Source: Rana temporaria
Taxonomy: Eukaryota; Chordata; Amphibia; Anura; Ranidae
Assembly: GCF_905171775.1 (NCBI RefSeq)
Contig: NC_053491.1
Location: 140,313,983 to 140,377,982, forward strand
DNA length: 64,000 nt
Reading direction: 5' to 3'
Position numbers and translations under genes: made by a program. The notes beneath the pieces were generated by a model that was not told where the DNA came from, did no database searches, and worked only from the letters and a program-made list of their open reading frames with translations. Shown here piece after piece: positions 11,157 through 19,649 of the stretch. Position 1 is the stretch's first letter, and each line of letters begins with the position of its first letter.

Positions 11157-11828
11157 TCAAACTGCAGCCTGCAGCACTGCCTGCCCGAAGGCAGTATCAG
11201 TATTCCTTCTTACGTCCAACTTGTAGAATTTTGTAAACGTGTGGACAGAAGACCAGGTTGCCGCCTTGCAAACTTGAGCCATAGAGATCTGGTGGTGTGC
11301 TGCCCAGGAGGCGCCCATGGCTCTAGTAGAATGAGCCTTTAATGATACTGGAGGAGGCAACCCTTTCAAGCCGTAGGCCTGAGTGATTAATTGCTTAATC
11401 CACCTAGAAATGGTGGACTTTGCAGCTGCCTGCCCCTTCTTGGGCCCATCCGGTAGAATGAACAGCACATCTGTCTTCCGGATCTTCTTTGTAGCTTTAA
11501 GATAGGCCTTCATGGCCCTGACAATATCCAAGGTATGCAGCAACCCTTCCTTTCTGGAAGTAGGTTTAGGGAAGAAGGATGGTAATACCAAATCCTGGTT
11601 CAAATGAAAACTGGATATGACCTTCGGAAGGAAGGAAGGATGAGGGCGGAGAACGACCCTGTCCTTATGAAAAACAAGATATGGTTCCTTACAGGATAAG
11701 GCTGCCAGCTCCGAAACTCTTCTTGCGGAAACTATGGCAACCAAAAATACTAACTTCCTTGTCAGTAGAACCAAAGGAATATCAGCCAACGGCTCAAACG
11801 GTTGTTTCTGTAAACTTTGACAGAACAA
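11157..11828 (-). CDS. DIRS tyrosine recombinase, catalytic part (after frame break)
   Basis: This is the catalytic domain of a tyrosine recombinase that would join the circular cDNA to the genome. Within the 223-codon frame, the first catalytic arginine sits in VSARRVSELAAL (about residues 34-45). The H-x-x-R box is AHSTRAMGASW (residues 165-175), with a W/H-box tryptophan at 192 and the nucleophilic tyrosine in FTKFYKLD (Tyr202). All key residues appear present. The first eight or so residues are out-of-frame text: the true reading enters at PFEPLADIPL from the frame of the upstream piece (11794-12327). The frame ends about 165 bp before the ICR, the usual DIRS gene order. Confidence 0.9.
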   Translation of the reverse strand: MFCQSLQKQPFEPLADIPLVLLTRKLVFLVAIVSARRVSELAALSCKEPYLVFHKDRVVLRPHPSFLPKVISSFHLNQDLVLPSFFPKPTSRKEGLLHTLDIVRAMKAYLKATKKIRKTDVLFILPDGPKKGQAAAKSTISRWIKQLITQAYGLKGLPPPVSLKAHSTRAMGASWAAHHQISMAQVCKAATWSSVHTFTKFYKLDVRRNTDTAFGQAVLQAAV

Positions 11829-12327
11829 GATTTAAATCCCACGGACAAAGCGGGGATTTAACTGGAGGTCTAATACGTAAGACCCCTTGAAGGAAGGTCT
11901 TAACCAGCGAGTGGGTGGCCAGCGGCCGCTGAAACCACACTGACAGAGCAGAAATCTGTCCTTTGATTGTGCTTAATGCCAATCCTTTATCCACTCCTAG
12001 CTGGAGAAAACTTAATACTCTATCGATGGTAAATTTGCGAGAAAGCCATCGCTTGGACTCACACCAGCCTACATAGGCCTTCCAGACCCTGTAATAAATC
12101 ACCCTAGAGACCGGTTTCCTGGCTCTGATTAGGGTAGAGATTACTTTCTGAGACAGACCTCTACCCCTGAGAATCAGGGATTCAGCTTCCAGGCCGTCAA
12201 ATTTAGATGCCGTAAGGCAGGGTGGAGGATCGGACCTTGCGATAGCAGGTCTGGCCGTAGAGGAAGAGTCCAAGGGTCTCCCACTACCATCCTTAAGATT
12301 AGTGAGTACCATGCCCTTCTGGGCCAT
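11794..12327 (-). CDS. DIRS tyrosine recombinase, N-terminal part (before frame break)
   Basis: The frame starts at a Met at 12327, overlapping the last 154 bp of the RT-RNase H frame, as is common in DIRS elements. From about residue 40 on (LTASKFDGLEAESLILRGRG) it resembles the helical core-binding domain of DIRS recombinases, including WKAYVGWCESKRW. It runs to LVLSKFTE and then hits a stop at 11794-11796 because a single-base-scale shift near 11803-11812 moves the reading into the frame of 11157-11828. The open frame extends upstream to 14010, but that part is only the shadow of RT and is excluded. Confidence 0.8.
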   Translation of the reverse strand: MAQKGMVLTNLKDGSGRPLDSSSTARPAIARSDPPPCLTASKFDGLEAESLILRGRGLSQKVISTLIRARKPVSRVIYYRVWKAYVGWCESKRWLSRKFTIDRVLSFLQLGVDKGLALSTIKGQISALSVWFQRPLATHSLVKTFLQGVLRIRPPVKSPLCPWDLNLVLSKFTETTV

Positions 12328-14198
12328 GCTGGAGCTACCAGGATGACTGGTATGTGCTCCACCCGGATCCTGCGCAGCAGGCGGGGTAGTAACTGGAGCG
12401 GGGGAAACGCATAAAGAAGTTTGAACTGATGCCAAGGGCAAACCAACGCATCGGTTCCGCAGGCCATCGGATCCCTTGAGCGGGACATGAACCTGTCTAG
12501 TTTCTTGTTGAGTCTCGATGCCATGATATCCACGTCCGGCACTCCCCATCTTTGGCAGAGTGCTTGAAAGACTAGTGGATGCAGAGACCATTCCCCCGGC
12601 CATAGAGTCTGGCGGCTTAAGAAGTCCGCCTGAAAGTTGTCCACTCCTGGAATGAATATTGCCGATATGCAGGGCACATGAGCCTCTGCCCATAGAAGAA
12701 TCAAGCTCACCTCTCTCTGAGCGGTTTGACTCCTGGTTCCCCCTTGGTGATTTATGTGTGCCACGGCCGTGGCATTGTCTGATTGAATTCTCACCGGGAA
12801 CCCCTGCAATTTTGACGTCCAAGCCCTGAGGGCTAGTCGAGCAGCTCTGAGCTCCAAGATGTTGATGGGCAACTGCTTCTCTGGCTTTGCCCAAGTACCT
12901 TGGCGAGTGCAACCATCCAAAATTGCTCCCCAGCCCGTCAGGCTGGCGTCTGTGGTCACTATCTTCCAAGCCACTGGGCTGAAAGACCTCCCCTTCAGTA
13001 GATTCTGAGGGTCTAACCACCAACACAGACTTTGTCGGACTCTTGATGAGAGCGGCAACGGGATATCCAAGGCCTGTGGCCTTCTGCTCCATGCTGACAG
13101 GATGGCTGCCTGTAGGATGCGAGTGTGGCTCTGGGCGTATGGTACCGCCTCGAATGTGGCCACCATCTTGCCTAGTAACCTCATACATAGGCGAATAGTC
13201 GGTTCTTTCTTGCTTAGAACCAGTAGGATTAATTCCTTGATGGCTTTTACCTTCCTCAGAGGTAGGAACACTCCTTGTTGTTCTGTGTCTAATCTCATGC
13301 CGAGATATTCCAACTGCTTTGTGGGCTGGAAAGCTGACTTTTCTCGATTTAGGACCCAGCCGAACCTCTCGAGGTATTGGACCGTGAGGGCCACTGCTCG
13401 CTCCAAGCCGGGAGACGAGTGATCTATGACTAGGAGGTCGTCCAGGTATGCTAGGATCGTGACCCCTTGGATCCTTAGTTTGGCTAGGATTGGAGCTAGG
13501 ACCTTCGTGAACACCCGGGGGGCCGTAGCCAACCCGAAGGGAAGCGCCACGAATTGGAAGTGACGCGAAGCCACCATGAAGCGTAGATATCTTTGATGTG
13601 GCTGATAAATTGGAACATGAAGGTAGGCATCCTTTATGTCTATGGACGCCATGAAGTCGTCCTTCTGGAGTGTGGCAGCTGCTGACCGCACGGATTCCAT
13701 CCGAAATGAGCGGATCTTTAGATATGCATTTACCATCTTTAGGTCCAAAATTGGCCTGACATCTCCATTGGATTTTGGGATGATGAATAGGTTGGAGTAG
13801 AAACCCAGCCCCTGTTCCAGGACTGGTACCTCTACTATTACTTCCTGGGAAAGTAGATGATCTAATGCCGATCTTAATGCGGCTCCCTTTTCCGGATCGT
13901 TTGGAATCCTCGACTTCTGGAAATGAGGAGGAGGAAACCTTAGGAAATCTAATTTGTAGCCTGTGGCCACGGAAGACCGTACCCACTCGTCGGGAATGCT
14001 GGCTTCCCAAATCTCTGAAAAGAGTCGCAGCCTTCCCCCCACCTTCGTGGGTGGGGGCGCCCCTTCATAAGGTTGGCTTGGGGGCTGGTTTTGCTGGTTT
14101 GCGAAACCACTGCCTTTTGCCTCTAACAGCCTGTCCTTGTGATCTGCTGTTGAAGCCGAAGTTTGCTTTTGCAGGAGGCCGTCGATACTGCTTGGCAT
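12174..14198 (-). CDS. DIRS reverse transcriptase-RNase H polyprotein
   Basis: A 674-residue open frame copying element RNA into cDNA. The reverse transcriptase spans about residues 85-330: SIDIKDAY (Asp187), LPFGLATAP (219-227) and the catalytic YLDD (251-254). RNase H spans about 411-530 with the acidic series TTDAS (Asp417), LEL (Glu449), SDNATAVAHIN (Asp474) and VDNFQADFLSR (Asp520, Asp525). Residues 551-635 (DIMASRLNKKL, YAFPPLQLLPRLLRRI, VAPAWPRRAWY) match the conserved tail that overlaps the putative methyltransferase region described in DIRS1-like elements; whether it has activity is unknown. The frame overlaps gag by 134 bp at its start and the recombinase at its end. The start Met at 14198 is the first in frame but may not be the one used, since DIRS elements often rely on overlapping-frame translation. 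Confidence 0.93.
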   Translation of the reverse strand: MPSSIDGLLQKQTSASTADHKDRLLEAKGSGFANQQNQPPSQPYEGAPPPTKVGGRLRLFSEIWEASIPDEWVRSSVATGYKLDFLRFPPPHFQKSRIPNDPEKGAALRSALDHLLSQEVIVEVPVLEQGLGFYSNLFIIPKSNGDVRPILDLKMVNAYLKIRSFRMESVRSAAATLQKDDFMASIDIKDAYLHVPIYQPHQRYLRFMVASRHFQFVALPFGLATAPRVFTKVLAPILAKLRIQGVTILAYLDDLLVIDHSSPGLERAVALTVQYLERFGWVLNREKSAFQPTKQLEYLGMRLDTEQQGVFLPLRKVKAIKELILLVLSKKEPTIRLCMRLLGKMVATFEAVPYAQSHTRILQAAILSAWSRRPQALDIPLPLSSRVRQSLCWWLDPQNLLKGRSFSPVAWKIVTTDASLTGWGAILDGCTRQGTWAKPEKQLPINILELRAARLALRAWTSKLQGFPVRIQSDNATAVAHINHQGGTRSQTAQREVSLILLWAEAHVPCISAIFIPGVDNFQADFLSRQTLWPGEWSLHPLVFQALCQRWGVPDVDIMASRLNKKLDRFMSRSRDPMACGTDALVCPWHQFKLLYAFPPLQLLPRLLRRIRVEHIPVILVAPAWPRRAWYSLILRMVVGDPWTLPLRPDLLSQGPILHPALRHLNLTAWKLNP

Positions 14199-15198
14199 TA
14201 GAGGGCCCCTGCCCAGGGGAATACTGTCGTTTAAACGCAGGTCCCTGAACCTTCTTCTTAGTTGGCAAGAGAGTACTCTTGCCGTTTGAAATGGTCTGAA
14301 TGTATTTATCTAGGTCTTCTCCGAAGAGTCGTCCTCCATGGAAGGGGAACCCTACCAGGAGCTTCTTGCATGGGGGCTCAGCCTCCCAGCTTTTTAACCA
14401 TAAGAGTCTTCTCATATGGATAAGGGATAACGATAAACGTGACGCTTGCTGGATAGAATCCTTGATTGCGTCTACCGTAAAACATATGGCCTTAGGGACA
14501 TCCGAAAATTTTTCTGCCTGCTGGGCCGGAATAAGTTTAAGCATCTGCTTAAATTGATCCGATAATGCTTGAGCGACCCCAATCGCAGCCACAGCTGGCT
14601 GTACTACTGCCCCTGCAGTAGTGAAGGAGTTCTTAAGTAGTGCTTCCAAGCGCTTATCAACTGGATCCTTGAACACCTGTATGTTTTCTACAGGGCATGT
14701 TAACGATCTGTTAACACATGAGATGGCTGCGTCCACTGCAGGAGTAGCCCATCTTTTGGAAAATTTTTCTTCCATAGGATATAGAACAGAGAACCTTTTA
14801 GGTGGTAAGAAGATCTTATCTGGCTTGTTCCAATCTTGGAACAAAATTCCCTCTAATAGAGGATGGATCGGAAACACAGCATTGCTTTGAGGCGCCCTCA
14901 GTGAGCCCAAAGCTGAAACCGTCGATACCTGGAGATCTGGTACTGGCAAGTTGAATGTCCTATGGACCAAGTCCGACAATCCTTGAATCCACCAGCTCTC
15001 CCTCAGGGAGACTGCCCCAGACTCCTCTGTATCCGGGTCTTCGATCCCTGAACCTACTTGGTCCGTGTCCAAGAGGTCGTCCAATTCCCCTGAGGAAAGG
15101 ACCTCCTCTTCTGAGGGTCCGCGCTCGGGCGACGGAGATCTATTCCGCTTACTGCCCCGCATAGCTGCGGATATCATTTTTTTTTTTTTTTTTCCCAT
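14065..15198 (-). CDS. DIRS gag-like protein
   Basis: A 377-residue frame upstream of and overlapping RT, the position of gag in DIRS elements. It is basic at the N-terminus (a Lys run, then RNRSPSPERG), has an acidic central linker (SSGELDDLLDTDQV) and a folded-looking middle (residues about 85-280, including LLLEGILFQDWNKPDKIFLPP-like text), and ends in a Lys/Arg/Gln-rich tail likely to bind RNA. The listed Met (15198) is probably not the native start: just upstream, codons from 15308 encode GALGPSGSGAGADAG and then MVTEEVLLTSLKEM. They lead into the same Lys run but are one base out of frame across a 17-A tract (15177-15193). A putative splice (donor 16159, acceptor 15308) would supply an ATG. 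Confidence 0.82.
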   Translation of the reverse strand: MGKKKKKMISAAMRGSKRNRSPSPERGPSEEEVLSSGELDDLLDTDQVGSGIEDPDTEESGAVSLRESWWIQGLSDLVHRTFNLPVPDLQVSTVSALGSLRAPQSNAVFPIHPLLEGILFQDWNKPDKIFLPPKRFSVLYPMEEKFSKRWATPAVDAAISCVNRSLTCPVENIQVFKDPVDKRLEALLKNSFTTAGAVVQPAVAAIGVAQALSDQFKQMLKLIPAQQAEKFSDVPKAICFTVDAIKDSIQQASRLSLSLIHMRRLLWLKSWEAEPPCKKLLVGFPFHGGRLFGEDLDKYIQTISNGKSTLLPTKKKVQGPAFKRQYSPGQGPSNAKQYRRPPAKANFGFNSRSQGQAVRGKRQWFRKPAKPAPKPTL

Positions 15199-15308
15199 GC
15201 TTTTCTCATCTCTTTTAAAGAGGTGAGTAATACCTCCTCCGTGACCATCTTAGGGTTGGACTGACCCGCGTCAGCTCCAGCCCCAGATCCCGATGGCCCC
15301 AAGGCTCC

Positions 15309-15441
15309 CTGTAGGGAAAACAGCGGCATACCATGGTACAATACCGAGGTACACCTGCTACCTATTGGTATTTGGAACTATAAAAGTTAATTGTCCAAAC
15401 ACCTGTTTGGGGGATAAAAAAATGCTTCCTCTCCCCTAGAT

Positions 15442-15472
<31 letters not shown>

Positions 15473-16159
15473 GTTTTTTTTTCAAATCCAGGAAAGAAAA
15501 AACATTCTGTCCCCCTGAGTAGTATTGCAAAGAAAAACTATGAGATGGAAAAGAAACAGCCTATTTCTAGGCTTGACAAAACAGTCCTCTGAAGACTGCA
15601 ATATCCTTTCTGGCCACTGTGTGTCCTCGGCGCCCCGTGCTGCCGCTCTGGTCTTTCTCCTCAGTTCCAAAGTATTGATGGAACAAACAAGGAAGGGCCG
15701 CCCCTTCCTTTAAGCCACTGACCCGCCCTTCCCCCCCAGCAACCTCAAACAGGAAATGCCCCTCCCGACAGGGGGAGGGGGGGGGGATTTTGGGAGGAAG
15801 GGACCTCTCTGTTCCAGCAAACTGCGGCCTGCAGCCTGGAACCATGAGGAGGCCAGCGTTTTGCCTGCTTGCAGGCTCTGAGGAGGAAGACTGAATGGAG
15901 CATCGCCTGGAGGCCTGCAGGTAAGCAAAGCTCTCTGACACACACATATATTTTTATATAACACAGGCCCCACTCAATGCTTTTCCAACACTACAAGGGA
16001 GGTCACATCTTATGGGGAATAATACATAGAGAGCCATCCTATCTTTATGATATGTGACTAGTTTGCCAGATGCAGTGCATAACTTTAGGCATGTCCCCTG
16101 TGACCCCCCAGAAAAAAACCTGCTAAGAACCAAGTTCCGCAAGTTTTCCCCTCACTTAC
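15309..16159 (-). other. Putative spliceosomal intron in the DIRS leader
   Basis: On the minus strand the leader contains ATGGAGCAG followed by GTAAGT (intron start 16159) and, 851 bp on, TTTTCCCTACAG (intron end 15309). Joining the exons gives Met-Glu-Gln followed in frame by GALGPSGSGAGADAG, the upstream part of gag. The ATG has G at -3 and G at +4. The intron contains a long T/A homopolymer (about 15447-15478) and a 28-bp near-copy of terminal-repeat sequence at 15739-15766. Seen: the motifs and frame. Inferred: that the site is spliced. Confidence 0.55.
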
Positions 16160-16503
16160 CTGCTCCATGCCGCAGGACTTTGCCAAGCAAGAGGCCCAAT
16201 CTTCCCCCATCTCCGTGGGGATGTCTAGACCTTCAGGCCCTGGGTTCCTATGAAGGATCCACTGTCCTGGGCCCATATAGCACCCTGGCAACAGAAAACT
16301 TTAGGTACCCAAAGGTTTCTAAGTTCTGGGCCCAGGGTCCAGCTCTCTAAAAAGAAAAGCATTATGGGCTATACCCCAAGGGTTTGGGGTCCGGTTACTG
16401 ACCACTTTAGCGCTGAGGCTTTTTTGGACAGAACCGGTAGCTCACCTAATCCCAAGGATGCGGAGGCAAGCTAAACCATGACTAACACCTAAGACACTGG
16501 CGT

Positions 16504-16648
16504 AAAAACTGAGGTACTCCTCCTATGGGAGGGGGTTATATAGGGAGGGGCATTTCCTGTTTGAGATTGCCAGTGTCTACACCTGAAGGTACTCCATATA
16601 ACCCATATAGTAATGAATGCCGCTCTGTGTCCCGTGATGTACGATAAA
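16504..16648 (-). repeat. DIRS 5' terminal repeat
   Basis: Reverse complement of 10696-10836. The outermost bases GATAAAGAAA match, inverted, the second half of the ICR at 10945. Transcription probably starts in or near this repeat (inference from other DIRS elements). Confidence 0.85.
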
Positions 16649-16749
16649 GAAATAATTATTGTTGATTGGGGGAGTGAAGTAAAGAGGAACTTCACTAATA
16701 ATTCTAAAAATGTAAAGTCAGCAGCTACAAATACTGTATCTAGTGATCT

Positions 16750-16890
16750 TCTAGACTGTAAGCTCTAACGAGCAGGGCCCTCTGATCCCTCCTGTATTGA
16801 ATTGTATTGTGACTGTACTGTCTTCCCTGATGTTATATAGTGCCAACAGTTTGCGCATCGCTTTACAAATCCTGAATAATAATAATGTAA
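16750..16890 (+). repeat. L2-like LINE 3' end
   Basis: GACTGTAAGCTCTAACGAGC, GGGCCCTCTGATCCCTCCTG and TGCCAACAGTTTGCGCATCG, ending in AATAATAATAATG, resemble the 3' tails of vertebrate L2-type LINEs (TGTAAGCTC...GCGCTATATAAAT followed by short tandem repeats). Only the tail remains, as expected for 5'-truncated insertion. Confidence 0.6.
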
Positions 16891-16902
16891 AAAACAGGTA
16901 AT

Positions 16903-17302
16903 TCGCGTATTTATCGGCGTACAACGCGCACATTTTCCCCCTTAAAATCAGGGGAAAATCGTGTGTGCGCGTTATACGCCGATCTGCGCTGTCTGAGCGC
17001 CGACATATACCGAGCGCAGTACACTCGGTCACGCCCTGTCCTGCCTCCTAGCCTTTATGCGAGAGGAGCCGAGCCTAGCCGAGTGTACCGCGCTCGGTAT
17101 ATGTCGGCGGCGGCGCTCAGAGACAGCACGGGAGAACACCACCAAGGCCGCAGACGGACGCCGGACCGGTCAAGGCCGCCGGGCAAGACACCGACGAGGG
17201 GCATTCAAACTAAGTATTTCTTTTTTTTTTCTTAAAATTCCCTTCTAGGTTTGGGGTGCACGCTATACGCCGGTGCACGCTTTACCCCGATAAATACGGT
17301 AC
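16903..17302. mobile_element. CGTATTTATCGGCGTA inverted-repeat MITE
   Basis: The ends GCGTATTTATCGGCGTA and CCCCGATAAATACGGTA are inverted versions of each other. Inside, CCGACATATACCGAGCGC (about 17001) pairs with its near complement at about 17090-17107. CpG-rich and non-coding; the open frames here are shadows. Confidence 0.65.
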
Positions 17303-17410
17303 TAGTTCGTCGATTCCAGAGCCGTCTTCCCACACTTTTCTCTCTCTGCTGAGGGTCTCCAATGCCGAGGCCTAAATGCGTGAATACTTTATTGCAAACA
17401 ATTTCACAAC

Positions 17411-17758
17411 TAATGGCCTGTACACACGATCCGAAAATCAGACCAAAAATACCAGTTTTAAAGCGATCGTATGGCAAGTGGATCTTTAGTACAGAGCTTT
17501 CGAAAGCCGATCACGACAGTTCATCCGATATTATCCGATCTGACAAACATGAACATTTTTCTCGTACGATTTTCATTTAATCAGTACAGTTGTTGTTCGA
17601 AATTACAATAGAAATACACTACAACACATAACATCACTTCCGATTTTTTATTCTGTCGTACAAGAATTGTCTCCATTTTTGATATGAGACTAGCATGCAA
17701 CAAAAAAAAAACGGACGATATGTCGTCTGATTTTCGGATTGTGTATGCAGGGCATTAT
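17411..17758. mobile_element. Inverted-repeat MITE (TGTACACACGATCCGAAAATCA)
   Basis: The left end GGCCTGTACACACGATCCG pairs with the right end CGGATTGTGTATGCAGGGC. Both are bordered by TAATG/CATTA, so the target was a short TA-rich site. It is related in its outer motif to the GTACACACGG repeats at 7205 and 56195. No coding capacity. Confidence 0.65.
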
Positions 17759-18282
17759 TCTGGTCATACTGTTCCAAAGGATCTAGTACTTCAACCCAGA
17801 AGATCCAACAGCTTTTCTTATACAGCATAAGTGTCCAAAATCTCACACACCCCGACCTGGGAACAGCCTCTAAACCAGCAAAGGTTAAATAATCTAATAT
17901 AGACCATCCCAAGTCTGAAGTTACCAGCAGTTCATACTTTAAACCTGCTCAAAAGGAGACACCTACAGGACAACTGTGCAATTCCAGCTATTCACAGAAA
18001 GCCTACTTTCGATTTGATGATCCATGGATCACCGCAAATCACACAAATCTAAAGAGAACAGTTAAACTGACCATGCATGACCATTCACATGCGGGTCCAT
18101 ATTTTTACATATAGATAGTTTTGAAGAGGAAAGCATCGGATGGTTGTTTCCACAAATTTCATTAAAAATACAAGTAACCCTTGCAACCAGATAAAGTATA
18201 GGATTAGAAAGACATCTAGGATACAATCATTTCGGTTTTGCCAATCACAAAATCCCCATTTGTACTGCCCATATACTATATA
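17759..18282. other. No feature recognised
   Basis: Unique-looking sequence with no gene or repeat family that I recognise. Confidence 0.45.
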
Positions 18283-18475
18283 TGATCGGCTTGCCCGGCT
18301 ATGGCCACTCGCTGTATCACGGGAGCGCGCCTGCAAGGACAACACACAATGCGAGCTCTCTCGCATGAATGTGTGTAGTTCTTGCGGGGAGGACCAGAGA
18401 CAGCCGCCGAGGGACCCCAGAAGACGTGGATCAGAGCCACTCTGTGCAAAACGAGCTGCACAGTGGAGGCAAGTA
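18283..18475 (+). repeat. Repeat shared with 29850-30030
   Basis: CACTCGCTGTATCACGG, CCCCAGAAGACGTGGATC, AGAGCCACTCTGTGCAAAACGA and TGCACAGTGGAGG recur in the same order at 29860-30025. Both copies end in a GTATAA-type sequence. Family unknown. Confidence 0.6.
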
Positions 18476-18478
18476 TAA

Positions 18479-19039
18479 GGGCCCTTTCACACTGGGGCAT
18501 TTTTCAAGCGCTTTAGCGTTAAAAAAAGCGCCTGTAAAACGCCTGAAAGAAGCTGCATCTGCAATCCCAATGTGAAAGCTCGAGTGCTTTCACACTAAAG
18601 CGCCTGAAAAACACCCCAGTGTGAAAGTGGTCTTAGCGTTAAAAAAAGCGCCTGAAAGAAGCTGCATCTGCAATCCCAATGTGAAAGCCTGAGTGCTTTC
18701 ACACTGAGGCGCTGAGCTGGCAGGGCGTCAAAAAAAGTCCTGCATGCAGCTTCTTTGCAGCGCTTTAGGAGCGGTTAATACACCGCTCCTAAAGCCCCCT
18801 TCCCATTGAGGAAGCTTTTTTTAATGCCAAAGCGCCTGAAAAGCGCCTCAGTGTGAAAGGGATCTTAGCAGCGCTTTACCAGCGTTTTTCGGGCGCTGGC
18901 AGTGTGAAAGGCCTCTGAAAGCACTTGGGCTTTCACATTGGGATTGCAGATGAGGCTTCTTTCAGGCGCTTTACAGGCTTTTTTTAAACGCCAAAGCGCC
19001 TAAAAAACGCCCGAAAAACGCCCCAGTGTGAAAGGGGTC
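18479..19039. mobile_element. TAA-flanked MITE, internally multiplied
   Basis: TAA (18476-18478 and 19040-19042) flanks 561 bp with inverted ends GGGCCCTTTCACACTGGGGC and GCCCCAGTGTGAAAGGGGTC. Inside are further copies of CAGTGTGAAAG and GCGCCTGAAA in both directions, for example at 18617 and 18850. The element therefore looks like MITE units nested or tandemly amplified within each other. Confidence 0.75.
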
Positions 19040-19042
19040 TAA

Positions 19043-19649
19043 GATGTTAGTTATTTATTTTTATTTTTTGTTTACAACCCCCTTTAAAATCGTTTCAACT
19101 GTTCTAAAACTAGCAAGGTCACTTAGTTAGACTTCATATATAATCCACTGCACCAAGAATTTCCTAAGAAGCTCACAGGGTCACTAGTGTACTTTTCACA
19201 CGCAACATCCACAAGTCAAAATTATTATTATTTTTTTACATGTTTTTGAATGCTTGCGGTGGGTGTTTGATAATAGCTCATCTGCATCACAACCAGGAGC
19301 TATCTGACCATCAGATTACTGAGAAAACGCATAGGTGTAAATACCAAGCACCATACTGTCCCTACCACCTCTCAAGCCTCACATGTTCTTTTTGGTACAT
19401 TTCCGCACTGTACAAAACGCAGGTCATTGCTGCCTGCAGCACAGGGAAAAAAATTCTATGTGACCCAATCACACCACAACACTGGAGTGATGTGTGGTGC
19501 AGAAAAATTTAACCACTCTAGATATCACTGCTCTGCTGTGCAGAGACATGAATGGGACACTTCAAATAAAGTTGAGGAAATAGCTAGCCATTTTTGTCAT
19601 GCGATTTTCTGATAGTGTGTACTAGGCTTTACTGACCAACATGGGGGTA
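19043..19649. other. No feature recognised
   Basis: Unique-looking sequence; a short GT run lies at 19675. No coding motif. Confidence 0.45.

Larger units (their letters stand above)
10642..16650 (-). mobile_element. DIRS-type tyrosine-recombinase retrotransposon, nearly complete
   Basis: A 6.0-kb element read on the minus strand: 5' terminal repeat (about 16504-16648), leader, gag, RT-RNase H, tyrosine recombinase, internal complementary region (10881-10993) and 3' terminal repeat (10642-10836). Inverted rather than direct terminal repeats, an internal region complementary to both outer ends, and a tyrosine recombinase in place of a DDE integrase define DIRS elements, which are thought to insert as circles without target duplications. 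None is visible here. RT and RNase H are open throughout; gag and recombinase each carry one small frame break, so the copy is young but probably not autonomous as sequenced. Confidence 0.93.

Noticed and set aside
13102..13422. Plus-strand frames across the DIRS element, also at 13865, 14300 and 14621
   Set aside because: Antisense shadows of RT and gag; the DIRS element is coded on the minus strand.
12328..14010. Upstream two-thirds of the 738-codon minus frame
   Set aside because: It is the alternate-frame shadow of the RT-RNase H gene; only the part after 12327 resembles a recombinase.
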